From JAMXLO01 sp963749575 (GTDB lineage Bacteria > Pseudomonadota > Alphaproteobacteria > Acetobacterales > Acetobacteraceae), in the NCBI GenBank assembly GCA_963749575.1, contig CAVVNM010000014.1, forward strand, positions 1 through 64,000: a stretch of DNA of 64,000 nt. The letters are read 5' to 3'. Position 1 is the first letter of the stretch. The number at the start of each line of letters is the position of its first letter. Positions 1-7,971 of this stretch are shown piece after piece. The notes beneath the pieces were generated by a model, which saw only the letters and a program-made list of their open reading frames with translations, made no database searches and had not been told where the DNA came from. The translations under genes were made by a program, and so were the position numbers.

Positions 1-448
1 TTTGCGCCGCGCCCTATAGGCTGCGGCTCGTTCAGCAGGGGTCGTGGCGCGATCGCCGCGCGGTAGTGGTCCTGGCATCCGAGAACCTCGTATCTCGTGA
101 CGCGTCACGAGTGCAATGGAGGGGCAGTGCTTCTCTGTGTTGCTCTGCCCGACGTCTGCTGTTTTCGAACTTTTCTTGGTTGTTCCGTAGGTGTTGCTGA
201 TCGGCGTAGGCGAAAGATCCGGTCAGTTGCGCCCTTATGTCCGGCCTGTCACGCGGCGCTTGCCGCTGGCCATCATGGGGGTTCGCATGCGTGTCAGGCA
301 CCAATCTTCGAGGCGTGCTCGAGGCACATATTTTTTTCCGGTATTGCCTGAACTGTACTTGACTACAGCCTTTCCCATCACGCGGTTCAGCGTTTCCTGC
401 CGGATCAGCCGAGCTTACGCCCGGCGCCCACCGCCCAGCGCCAGAACG
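1..448. other. No gene recognised; 3' flank of IS110 element
   Basis: No open frame here resembles a known protein; the short frames on both strands look like chance ORFs of GC-rich DNA. The segment lies immediately 3' of the minus-strand IS110-family transposase. In IS1111-type members of that family the non-coding 3' flank carries the guide (bridge) RNA, so part of this stretch, roughly 300-448, could be structured element DNA. I could not define the element end. Confidence 0.4.
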
Positions 449-1492
449 TCACACCGCGGCTTCTGTTGCGGCCGCCACACGCCCTTTCGCCCGGTAGACC
501 TCTTTACGCGTCATCAACGCCCATGCCATACGCGCCATCTTGTTTGCCAAGGCAACCGTTACCAGCCTGACAGGGCGGCGCTCAAGAAGCTTTCTGATCC
601 ATCCTCCGAGGGCGCTATTCCACTGGGGGGCTCGGTAAACCATCGAAGTGGCACCGAGGACCAGCAACTTGCGTATCTCCCGGTTGCCTGCTTTGGTAAT
701 CCGACCAAGGCGGGTCTTCCCACCGGTGGAATACTGTCGTGGCACCAGTCCCAGCCAAGCTGCGAAGTGCCGTGCGCTTTTGAACAGACTGATGTCGCCG
801 ACGGTCGTTGCGATCAGCGACGCGGTGATCGGACCAACGCCAGGGATCGTTTGTAGGCGGCGTGCGGTTTCATCTTGCCGGGCGTGAGCGACGATCGCAG
901 CTTCGAGTGCTCCAATGCTTTCGGCCAGCGCGCGGCATTGAACGAATAGCCCCATAAACACCTGGCGCGCCTTCTCCGGGAAGGTCTTGTCCGCATCAAC
1001 TAGCTTCAGAAGTTCGTCGAGCCGGCCAATGCCCCTCGGGACGGTCAGGCCAAATTCCGTCGCCAGGCCGCGCATAGCATTTGCCAGCATCGTCTGCTGC
1101 TTGACCAATAGGGATCGCGCCGAATGCACGGCAAGGATTCCCTGCTGCTCAATGTTTTTGATCGGCACGAACATCATGTCAGGCCGCGATGCAGCTGTAC
1201 AAAGTGCTGCCGCGTCAGCTGGGTCGTTCTTCTTGCCCTTCTTCACGAAGGGTCTGACTGCTTCAGGTGCGATCAGTTTCACCTCGTGTCCGAGACCGCG
1301 CAGGATCCGGGCCCAGTGATGGGCTGCGCCGCACGCCTCTATGACGACGGTGCAGACCTCCTGCTTCTCGAAGAACGGGATCAGCTCGCTCCTTCGCAGC
1401 TTGCGCTTGATCTCCACCTTTCCGGTCTCGTTCACGCCGTGTACCTGAAAGACTGACTTGGCTGTATCCAGGCCAATCATGGTAATGCTCAT
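449..1492 (-). CDS. IS110-family transposase, intact (IS1111-like)
   Basis: This 347-residue protein is a DEDD-type recombinase of an insertion sequence. The N-terminal RuvC-like domain begins with the IGLDTAK strand carrying the first acidic residue (D9), and a KNDPADA motif follows near residue 90. A central helical stretch leads into the C-terminal Transposase_20 domain, from about residue 215, with a GVGPITA helix-hairpin motif, a WLGLVPRQ segment and a late serine region. The length matches intact family members and there is no frameshift, so the element may still be active. IS110 elements insert without terminal inverted repeats, and recent work shows guidance by an element-encoded bridge RNA. 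The ATG start is reasonable; no strong ribosome site is visible. Confidence 0.93.
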   Translation of the reverse strand: MSITMIGLDTAKSVFQVHGVNETGKVEIKRKLRRSELIPFFEKQEVCTVVIEACGAAHHWARILRGLGHEVKLIAPEAVRPFVKKGKKNDPADAAALCTAASRPDMMFVPIKNIEQQGILAVHSARSLLVKQQTMLANAMRGLATEFGLTVPRGIGRLDELLKLVDADKTFPEKARQVFMGLFVQCRALAESIGALEAAIVAHARQDETARRLQTIPGVGPITASLIATTVGDISLFKSARHFAAWLGLVPRQYSTGGKTRLGRITKAGNREIRKLLVLGATSMVYRAPQWNSALGGWIRKLLERRPVRLVTVALANKMARMAWALMTRKEVYRAKGRVAAATEAAV

Positions 1493-1788
1493 CGCGGGCG
1501 GCTCCCTATCTGTAGGTTCTCACGACCCCTACTGTGGCACATTGATGCCGTCGGGGGCCGTCCACCCTGTACCAGTTAGGGCGCCTGGTTGGCGGAGGTT
1601 TTACGCTGTCCGGGCGGGCCACCCGTCGGGAGCAACCAGCCGTCCACCTCGTGCCCTTGAGCACCAAGATGGGACATGTGCCCCGGCGGGTTGGTCACGA
1701 TGGATGCCCAGTAGGAAGTCGCGCCTTGAGCGCCAGTACAGGGACGGTAGGCATCGTGGCGGCTCGTGCATTCGTGGGGAGAATTGCC
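1493..1788. other. Spacer between two IS110 elements; possible bridge-RNA region
   Basis: This 296-base stretch separates the start of the first IS110 transposase (minus strand) from the start of the second (plus strand), so both 5' flanks face each other here. No convincing protein is encoded. In the IS110 subgroup the guide RNA is transcribed from the 5' flank, so the roughly 200 bases before position 1789 are the expected place for the guide RNA of the second element. This rests on known family architecture; I did not fold the sequence. Confidence 0.4.
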
Positions 1789-3030
1789 ATGACCGAGGAG
1801 AACTTTGCGTGGTTTGCAGGCATCGACTGGGGCTCGGAGCGACATCAGGCGTGTCTTGTCGATGCACAGGGCCGCATTGTCGGAGAACGGGAGTTTCCGC
1901 ATGGCGGCAAGGGCCTGGCTGACCTTTGCGACTGGCTGCTGTCGATGTGCGGAGCGGCGGACACGGTGGCGGTGGGGATCGAGGTGCCGCACGGCCCGGT
2001 AGTCGATACCTTGATCGATCGCGGATTTGTTGTGCACGCGATCAATCCGAAGCAGCTCGACCGCCTGCGCGACCGGCACAGCGTGGCCGGTGCGAAGGAT
2101 GACCGTCGCGACGCCTACGTGGTGGGCGATGGCGTGCGCACCGACCGGCGCCTGTTCCGCCGCGTGCATGTCACCGACCCGCGGCTGGTCGAGTTGCGGG
2201 CGTGGTCGCGCCTTGCCGAGGAACTGACGGAGGAACGCGTTCGGTTGAGCAACCGCGTGCATCATGAGCTGTGGCGGTGACTATCCGCAGATGCTGAAGA
2301 TCGCCGACGGCGACGTGGCGGCGACGTGGGTTCTCGATCTGTGGGATCTCGCGCCCACGCCGGCCAGAGCGCACCGGCTGCGCGCGGCGCTGGTCGAGAA
2401 ATTGCTCAAGCACCACCACATCCGTCGCATCGACGCCGACACTGTGCTTCGCAACTTGCAAGAGCCTGCCATCAAAGTTGGCAAGGGCGTGGCCGAGGCA
2501 GCCAGCGTTCATCTGCGTTCGCTGTTTACCCGGTTGCGTGTCGTCAACCGCGAACTGCGGCAGGCCGACGCCAAGCTTGATGCGCTGTGCGCGGCGATCG
2601 GCGAGACCGATGCTGATCGGGAGAGGGCCTTCAACGACAGGACGTCATGATCCTCAGATCGATGCCCGGCATTGGCAGAATCAATCTCGCGACATTGCTG
2701 TGCGAGGGCTCTGGCCCCCTGAGCCGGCGTGATTATCCGGCGCTGCGAACTCTGTGCGGTGCTGCGCCGGTCACCAAGCGCAGCGGCAAGTCACACATCG
2801 TCATCATGCGCTACGCGTCGCACGTCCGGTTGCGCAACGTGGTGTATCATTGGGCCCGCGTCGCCACGCAGCACGACCCCAAAAGCCGCGAGCGCTATGC
2901 CGCGCTGCGCCGGCGCGGCAAATCGCATGGCCGCGCGCTGCGTGGCGTCGCCGACCGGCTGCTTGGCCTCGCTTGTGTCCTGTTGCAACGACAGACGCCG
3001 TTCGATCCGAACTTCGCCCAAGCCAAGTAG
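1789..3030 (+). pseudogene. IS110-family transposase, two frameshifts
   Basis: Three successive reading-frame pieces give one IS110 transposase of a lineage different from the copy at 449. Piece one starts at ATG 1789, preceded by GGGGAG, and carries the RuvC-like GIDWGSE motif and KDDRRDA. It breaks at about 2277, where HHELWR should continue into a YYPQ motif: a one-base gain puts a stop in frame. Piece two runs in the next frame to about 2640. Piece three resumes at DVMILRSMPGIG, the start of the Transposase_20 domain, and runs to the stop at 3030. Both catalytic domains are recognisable, so the decay, or sequence error, is recent. Confidence 0.88.
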
Positions 3031-3425
3031 CGTGCGCATCGCTCGCAGCCACGAGACGGTGAACCCATCTGACCCTGAATCCGATCCCGAGCCATGCTTC
3101 GGGCGGCTGGCCGGGGTCAAGCCTCGCGAAGCGACCGCCGAAGGCGGCTTGGGCTTGACCCCGGTCGGCCGGCCGCAAGAACAATGAGCGATCGGACTGG
3201 GGGCAACGTCCCAGTTTCTCGCTTCCGCAACCCGCGGCCTGCAGCGATCGTTCATGCTCGCCAGCGACCTGACTTCAGGTGTCGAAAGTACACTCTGGAT
3301 CGCGAACGCAGCCGTCGGCGGGCTTACCGCCCCGCCAATTTTTCAGTTGACCGTTGGTAGGAAGTCCCATCTTCGCCGCGCTGGTCAGCCATGCCCTGCT
3401 CGGGTCCACGGCCTGTTCGTCAGTA
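3031..3425. other. Gene-free IS debris
   Basis: No coding frame is supported between the frameshifted IS110 gene and the IS630 remnant. The only clear structure is the nested hairpin at 3104-3171, listed separately. The IS630 homology starts abruptly near 3426 with an EIWFQDEA motif, so the missing N-terminal third of that transposase was lost or replaced within this stretch. Confidence 0.5.
3104..3171. repeat. Nested long inverted repeat (REP-like or IS end)
   Basis: A 20-base left arm (3104-3123) and a 20-base right arm (3152-3171) pair at 18 of 20 positions, both mismatches being compatible with G-U pairing. The 28-base loop itself contains a second short hairpin built from accgccg and cggcggt-like arms around 3134-3149. 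The structure sits about 75 bases after the IS110 pseudogene stop. It could be an IS110 guide-RNA fold, the palindromic target next to which such elements insert, or a REP sequence. Confidence 0.6.
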
Positions 3426-3426
3426 G

Positions 3427-3944
3427 AAATCTGGTTCCAGGACGAGGCCAGGGTCGGCCAGAAGGGCGGCCACGCCTACATCTGGGCGGAGGTGGGCTCG
3501 CGGCCACCGATGGTGCGCGACGTCCGCCACGACTCCGCTTATCTGTTCGGCGCGATCTGCCCTGATCGCGGCTGCGGCGCGGCCATCATCATGCCGACGG
3601 TGAACACCGCGGCGATGAACGAACACCTTAAGGAGATCAGCACCCAGGTGGCGGCGGACGGCCATGCAATCCTGATCTGCGACGGCGCGGGATGGCACCA
3701 GACCGGAGGTGAACTGATGGTCCCCGATAACATCACCTTGCTGCCACTGCCGTCCTACGCGCCGGAGTTGAACCCGATGGAGAACGTCTGGGAATACCTG
3801 CGCGCCAACAAGCTTTGCAGTCTGGTGTGGGACAGCTACGAGGAAATCGTCGCCGCGTGCAAAGCCGCTTGGGACTTCTTGATCCAAGACCCAGATCGCA
3901 TCCGTTCAATCGGACAGCGCGATTGGGCGTGTGTCAAAGTCTAG
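3427..3944 (+). pseudogene. IS630-family transposase, 5'-truncated remnant
   Basis: Only the DDE catalytic half of an IS630-type transposase remains. The first aspartate is in WFQDEARVGQ, the second in LICDGAGWHQ, and the glutamate in LNPMENVWEYLR, each in its usual order. The helix-turn-helix N-terminal half is absent: the frame upstream of 3426 is unrelated. The stop at 3944 is followed within about ten bases by GGTATAAG, and IS630 elements use TA targets, so the element end probably lies at about 3955. The gene after it, a sugar transferase, looks 5'-clipped, consistent with insertion into that locus. Confidence 0.85.
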
Positions 3945-3981
3945 GCGGGTTGGTATAAGTGATCAGGCGCACGGCGCGGTC

Positions 3982-4692
3982 ATGTACCACCCAGCTGGCA
4001 GTCCATTCGGCAAGGCCCTGCTGACCTCCGCCGATCTCGGCATTCTCCCCTCTTTCCACTCCGAACCCCGGTACTGGCCGATCCGCGGCTGGCGCGGCAC
4101 GGTGAAGCGAACCATCGACATCATGTTCGCCCTGCTGGGACTCATCGTTCTTTCGCTCCCCATGCTGGTGATCGCTCTGCTGATCCGACTGGAGAGCCCC
4201 GGCGAAGTGCTGTTCCGGCAGCGCCGCATCGGCTTCGGCAATGTCGGCTTCGAGATGTGGAAATTCCGCACCATGCGCCACCACCCGCCAGAGTTGGGCC
4301 AACTGACCCAGGCCACGCTGCACGACAGGCGGGTGACACACGTCGGGGCGTTCCTGCGCCACACTTCGCTCGACGAGCTGCCGCAATTGTTCAACATACT
4401 GCATGGCGACATGTCGCTGGTCGGGCCGCGGCCGCACGCGCCAGGGACCTGCGCCGGCGGCAAGCGGTTCGAGCTGGTCACGCCGCACTATCCCGCGCGC
4501 CACCGTGTGAAGCCTGGCCTGACCGGTCTCGCCCAGGTCCGCGGCTGGCGTGGTGAGACCGAGACCGAGGAGAAGCTGCTCCGCCGCATCGAGTCCGATC
4601 TGGAATATATCGACACCTGGTCGCTGTGGCTGGACCTCGTCATTCTCGCGCGCACGGCCGTGCCGGTGTTCGCCATGAACAACGCGTACTGA
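3982..4692 (+). CDS. Polyprenyl-phosphate sugar phosphotransferase (WcaJ/PssY type), short form
   Basis: The protein transfers a sugar-1-phosphate from a UDP-sugar to undecaprenyl phosphate, the first membrane step of exopolysaccharide assembly. After a short lead the KRTIDIMFALLGL segment starts a single membrane helix. It is followed by the bacterial sugar-transferase core: RQRRIGF, KFRTMR, the LRHTSLDELPQL motif with its catalytic Asp-Glu pair, SLVGPRPH and KPGLTGLAQV. Full-length WcaJ homologues carry about 250 more N-terminal residues with four helices; these are missing, probably because the IS630 element lies just upstream. ATG 3982 was chosen because the frame upstream of it belongs to the IS. 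It may be a stand-alone PglC/WbaP-core enzyme or a truncated gene. Confidence 0.85.
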   Translation: MYHPAGSPFGKALLTSADLGILPSFHSEPRYWPIRGWRGTVKRTIDIMFALLGLIVLSLPMLVIALLIRLESPGEVLFRQRRIGFGNVGFEMWKFRTMRHHPPELGQLTQATLHDRRVTHVGAFLRHTSLDELPQLFNILHGDMSLVGPRPHAPGTCAGGKRFELVTPHYPARHRVKPGLTGLAQVRGWRGETETEEKLLRRIESDLEYIDTWSLWLDLVILARTAVPVFAMNNAY

Positions 4693-4721
4693 GCGGCCGA
4701 ACGGAAGCCGGATGCACGATC

Positions 4722-5153
4722 ATGCTGCACACGCTGGCGGATCGCGAACCTGACAGGCTGAGCCTGCCAACCGGATTCCGCATCGCGGTGGTGCGCAGCG
4801 AAGCCCCGCGAGGCAACGGACACGTGGTGCGCCGCAGGTTCGCCGACATCGAAGTCCTGCTGTGTCGTGTGCTCGGCAATCGCGTGATGCTGGTGCAGCA
4901 CGGACGGCCGCCGCAATCGTTCGGGCTGACCGGGGCGGTGCGGTTCACGGCCACACTCGGACTTGGCGTTCCGGTCGTGCCGCAGTTGCTGCGCAGCGGC
5001 GTCGTGCCACGGTTGCCCACGGCCTTGCTGGCGACCGGCCTCGTGCCGGGTTCGTCGCTGTCCTTGGTCTGCCGCCTGGTGCTCGATCAGGTCGTGCGGG
5101 GGCGGAAGCGGTTGGCCTCCCTGGCGGTTGCCGCGATCGGCAGCGGCACATGA
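4722..5153 (+). CDS. Unknown protein coupled to glycosyltransferase
   Basis: This 143-residue protein resembles no family I can name. It starts at ATG 4722 (MLHTLADREPDRL) and its stop shares bases with the next start in an ATGA overlap at 5150-5153, which implies translational coupling with the GT2 glycosyltransferase. The residues are mixed hydrophobic and basic, with an apolar stretch around 65-100 rich in V, L and G but no clear signal peptide. The position between a sugar phosphotransferase and a glycosyltransferase suggests a role in polysaccharide synthesis, by context only. Confidence 0.6.
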   Translation: MLHTLADREPDRLSLPTGFRIAVVRSEAPRGNGHVVRRRFADIEVLLCRVLGNRVMLVQHGRPPQSFGLTGAVRFTATLGLGVPVVPQLLRSGVVPRLPTALLATGLVPGSSLSLVCRLVLDQVVRGRKRLASLAVAAIGSGT

Positions 5154-6190
5154 CCGCGCGCCACATTGCCGGCGCCGTCGGTCCCGCGGATGGCGCATAT
5201 GACGCCGATGTGGTGATCCTGGCGCTCGACCGCACCGAAGAGACCGTCGCGGCGATCCGTTCGGCGCTGGCGCAGATCGGCCTGTCGCGCCATGTGTTCA
5301 TCGTCGATCAGGGATCGCAGCCGGAGTCGCTGGCCCGGCTCGCTGCCAAGGTCGCCGGACGGCATGACGCGACCTTGGTGGCGCTCGACCACAACCACGG
5401 CGTTGCCGGCGGGCGCAACCGCGGTTCGTCGCTCGGTCATGGCCGCGTCATCTTCGGCCTGGACAACGATGCGGAATTCGCCGACGCCACGACGCTCGCC
5501 CGCGCCGTCGCCGCGCTGGACGCGGATCCTGCGCTCGCCGCCATCGGCTGCCGCATCCTGCTGCACGCGAGCGATGCGGACGATCTTACTTCGTGGGGCT
5601 ATCCGTCCACGCTGCTGCCGCGCGCCGGCGAGTCCTTCGATACCGTCACTTTTGTCGGCGCCGGACATGCGATCCGCCGCGCCGCCTGGGATGGCTATGA
5701 CGCGGCGCTGTTCTTCTGCTGGGAGGAGTTCGATTTCTGTTTGCGCGCCATCGAGCGCGGCTGGCGCATCCGCTACCGCGGCGACATCGCCGTGCGCCAC
5801 AAGGTGAGCATCGAGCAGCGCGTCGCCTGGTCCGGCACCCGTTGGTTCCACTTCGTGCGCAACCGGCTCTACATCGCCCGCAAATGGGGTGCCGCGTGGC
5901 CGACGCTGCTGCCGCGCTTCGCGTTCTATCTGATCAAGGGTATCCGCAACGGCCTGCTGCTGCAGACCCTGCGCGCCTGGCCTGCGGCGATCCGGCTGTC
6001 ATCCGGCCTGTCGGTGCGGCGTCATTGTCGTGCTGCGCGCGACTATCTGCGGGTGAACGACGCGGCGCGCCGAGCCCATTGGCTGGTCAGACCATGGTGC
6101 GAAGGCCCACGCATCGGGCCAGCTCACGATGATCCGGCAACCCGCTCGCGCAGCAGCAGCGGCAGGATCGCCGGGCTGTCGATCAGGTAG
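5150..6190 (+). CDS. Family 2 glycosyltransferase
   Basis: A GT-A fold glycosyltransferase of about 346 residues. The nucleotide-binding start VVILALDRTEE, the GVAGGRNRGS motif and the metal-binding DND in IFGLDNDAEF are present in the first third. Later a CWEEFDFCLRAIERGWR segment corresponds to the ED/W acceptor-site motif of rhamnosyl- and galactofuranosyl-like GT2 enzymes. The start is set by the ATGA overlap with the preceding small gene. The 3' end overlaps the 3' end of the convergent WecG-type gene by 67 bases, so the last 20 or so residues may be non-conserved run-on. It is likely to act at the cytoplasmic face of the membrane in exopolysaccharide repeat-unit assembly. Confidence 0.88.
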   Translation: MTARHIAGAVGPADGAYDADVVILALDRTEETVAAIRSALAQIGLSRHVFIVDQGSQPESLARLAAKVAGRHDATLVALDHNHGVAGGRNRGSSLGHGRVIFGLDNDAEFADATTLARAVAALDADPALAAIGCRILLHASDADDLTSWGYPSTLLPRAGESFDTVTFVGAGHAIRRAAWDGYDAALFFCWEEFDFCLRAIERGWRIRYRGDIAVRHKVSIEQRVAWSGTRWFHFVRNRLYIARKWGAAWPTLLPRFAFYLIKGIRNGLLLQTLRAWPAAIRLSSGLSVRRHCRAARDYLRVNDAARRAHWLVRPWCEGPRIGPAHDDPATRSRSSSGRIAGLSIR

Positions 6191-6855
6191 CGTCGCGCCA
6201 GCCGTCGCGGATCGCGGCCAAGCCGGTGCAGCCACTCCAGCCCACCCCGCTGCATCCAGACCGGCGCGCGCGGCTGTGCACCGGCGATGAACTCCAAACT
6301 GGCGCCGACGCAGAGCCCGGTTCCAGTGGCGCGGCCGGTTGCCTTGATCGCCGCCGCCAGCATCTCCTGCCGCGGTGAACCCACTGCGAGGAAAACAAAG
6401 CGCGCAGGGTGCGCAATCACGAATTCCACCGCCGTCCGCAGCGCGTCCGGATCGCGCTCGAAGCCGTACGGCGGATCACAGTGCGCCGGTGACGCAAGGC
6501 GACAGCGCGCGACAAGCGGCGGCAGCCAGCGCGGCGACAATCCGACGATGGTAATGCGTTCTTCCGCCGCCAGATGCCGGACCAGCAGCAGCGCGGTGAG
6601 ATCGCTCCCCGGCGCAACCTGCGGTGCCGGCAGCCCGACCAGCCGCGCTGCCAGCGCGACGACGCGGGAATCAAGCAGCCGCAGCATGGCGTTCTGATAG
6701 AGCTGCCGCAATTCAGGGCGGCGATGCAATCGCACCAGGTGGTCGGCATTCGGGGTCGCCACATAGCCGAATGGCGCGGACCCGGGACGACCGGCGAGCA
6801 GGTCGGCCGCCGCTTCCGCGTCCAGGTCGGCGAATTCCAGGCCCAGCAACTGCAC
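6124..6855 (-). CDS. WecG/TagA/CpsF-family glycosyltransferase
   Basis: The 243-residue protein matches the GT26 family, which adds N-acetylmannosamine(uronate) or a related sugar to lipid-linked intermediates. Family features are the GYVATPNADHLVRL motif near residue 30, an LLDSRVV segment where the catalytic aspartate lies, and the late FLAVGSPRQEML and GVGASLEF-type motifs (seen as LCVGASLEFIAG). The start is GTG at 6855. The gene converges on the GT2 gene with overlapping 3' ends and completes the small polysaccharide cluster. Confidence 0.88.
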   Translation of the reverse strand: MQLLGLEFADLDAEAAADLLAGRPGSAPFGYVATPNADHLVRLHRRPELRQLYQNAMLRLLDSRVVALAARLVGLPAPQVAPGSDLTALLLVRHLAAEERITIVGLSPRWLPPLVARCRLASPAHCDPPYGFERDPDALRTAVEFVIAHPARFVFLAVGSPRQEMLAAAIKATGRATGTGLCVGASLEFIAGAQPRAPVWMQRGGLEWLHRLGRDPRRLARRYLIDSPAILPLLLRERVAGSS

Positions 6856-6931
6856 GGCGCGGCTCCCCGGTGGTGCCGATAGTGTGCCGCGACGAAGTTA
6901 AGACTCCCTGATGCAGCCGTCGGCGATGGTG

Positions 6932-7960
6932 TCAGGCCACCGCCGTCGCCAGCACGTCCGCGGCGTGCCGACACTGGGCGAGATCGACGTTCAGATGCGT
7001 CACCGCGCGCACCGTGCGCGCCGCGAACGCCGAGACCAGCACGCCCTGCTGCTGTGCGCGCCGCACCACGGTCGCGGCATCCGGCAACGGCTCGGGCACG
7101 CGGAAGATCACTATGTTGCTCTGCACCGTCGCGAGATCGATCTGCACCCGCGTATCCGCCAGCCGTTCGGCCAGGATCCGGGCATTCGCGTGGTCATCGG
7201 CCAGCCGCGCGATGTTGTGCTCGAGCGCATACAGTCCGCCCGCCGCCAGAATCCCGGACTGCCGCATCGCCCCGCCGAACATCCGCCGCGCCCGCACCGC
7301 GCGCACCATGTCCGTTGCACGTCCGGCGATCAGGCTGCCGACCGGGCAGCCAAGCCCCTTCGACAGCGCCACCGACACCACATCGAATGGCGCCGCCAGT
7401 TCGGCCAGCGACCGCCCGGTCGCGACCGCGGTGTTGAACAGCCGCGCGCCGTCCAGATAAGTCGCCACACCAAGCTCGCGCGCCGCGCCGCAGATCGCCT
7501 CCACATCCTGCTGCGGGAACACCACGCCGCCACCGCGGTTGTGGGTGTTCTCCACCGCCACCAGCGTGGTCGGCGGGAAGATGATGTGCCCCGGCGGCTT
7601 GAACGCGGCGCGCAGGTCCGCCGCGGTGAACAGCCCGCCACGCCCTACGACGCTGAACTGCACGCCGGAATTCGCCGCCGCCGCTCCCGACTCGTGCCAG
7701 ACGATATGCGCCTCGTCGCCCACCACGACATCGTCGCCCGGCCGGGTCAGCAGCTTCAGGCCGATCTGGTTCGCCATCGTGCCGCTGGGCACGAAGACCG
7801 CCGCCTCCTTGCCTAGCAGTGCCGCGATCCGCTCCTGCAACGCGCGCACCGTAGGGTCCTCGCCATACTGATCGTCGCCGACCGGCGCATTCGCCATCGC
7901 TGCCCGCATCGCGTCGGTGGGCAGCGTCACCGTGTCCGAGCGCAGATCGATCCGTTCCAT
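6932..7960 (-). CDS. ltaE: Low-specificity L-threonine aldolase
   Basis: This PLP-dependent aldolase cleaves L-threonine or L-allo-threonine to glycine and acetaldehyde. The 342-residue length is typical. The N-terminus IDLRSDTVT is diagnostic, followed by VGDDQYGEDPTV, FVPSGTMANQ and the PLP-lysine region VALSKGLGCPVGS. The ATG at 7960 is chosen because the homologous MERIDLRSDT start is there; the open frame extends much further upstream by chance. The gene follows the MFS gene by 11 bases and is third in an amidohydrolase-MFS-aldolase operon. Confidence 0.93.
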   Translation of the reverse strand: MERIDLRSDTVTLPTDAMRAAMANAPVGDDQYGEDPTVRALQERIAALLGKEAAVFVPSGTMANQIGLKLLTRPGDDVVVGDEAHIVWHESGAAAANSGVQFSVVGRGGLFTAADLRAAFKPPGHIIFPPTTLVAVENTHNRGGGVVFPQQDVEAICGAARELGVATYLDGARLFNTAVATGRSLAELAAPFDVVSVALSKGLGCPVGSLIAGRATDMVRAVRARRMFGGAMRQSGILAAGGLYALEHNIARLADDHANARILAERLADTRVQIDLATVQSNIVIFRVPEPLPDAATVVRRAQQQGVLVSAFAARTVRAVTHLNVDLAQCRHAADVLATAVA

Positions 7961-7971
7961 TGGCTGTCCCC

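Noticed and set aside
32..351. Short overlapping open frames on both strands at the window start
   Set aside because: No ribosome site, no recognisable motif and mutually overlapping; treated as non-coding IS flank.
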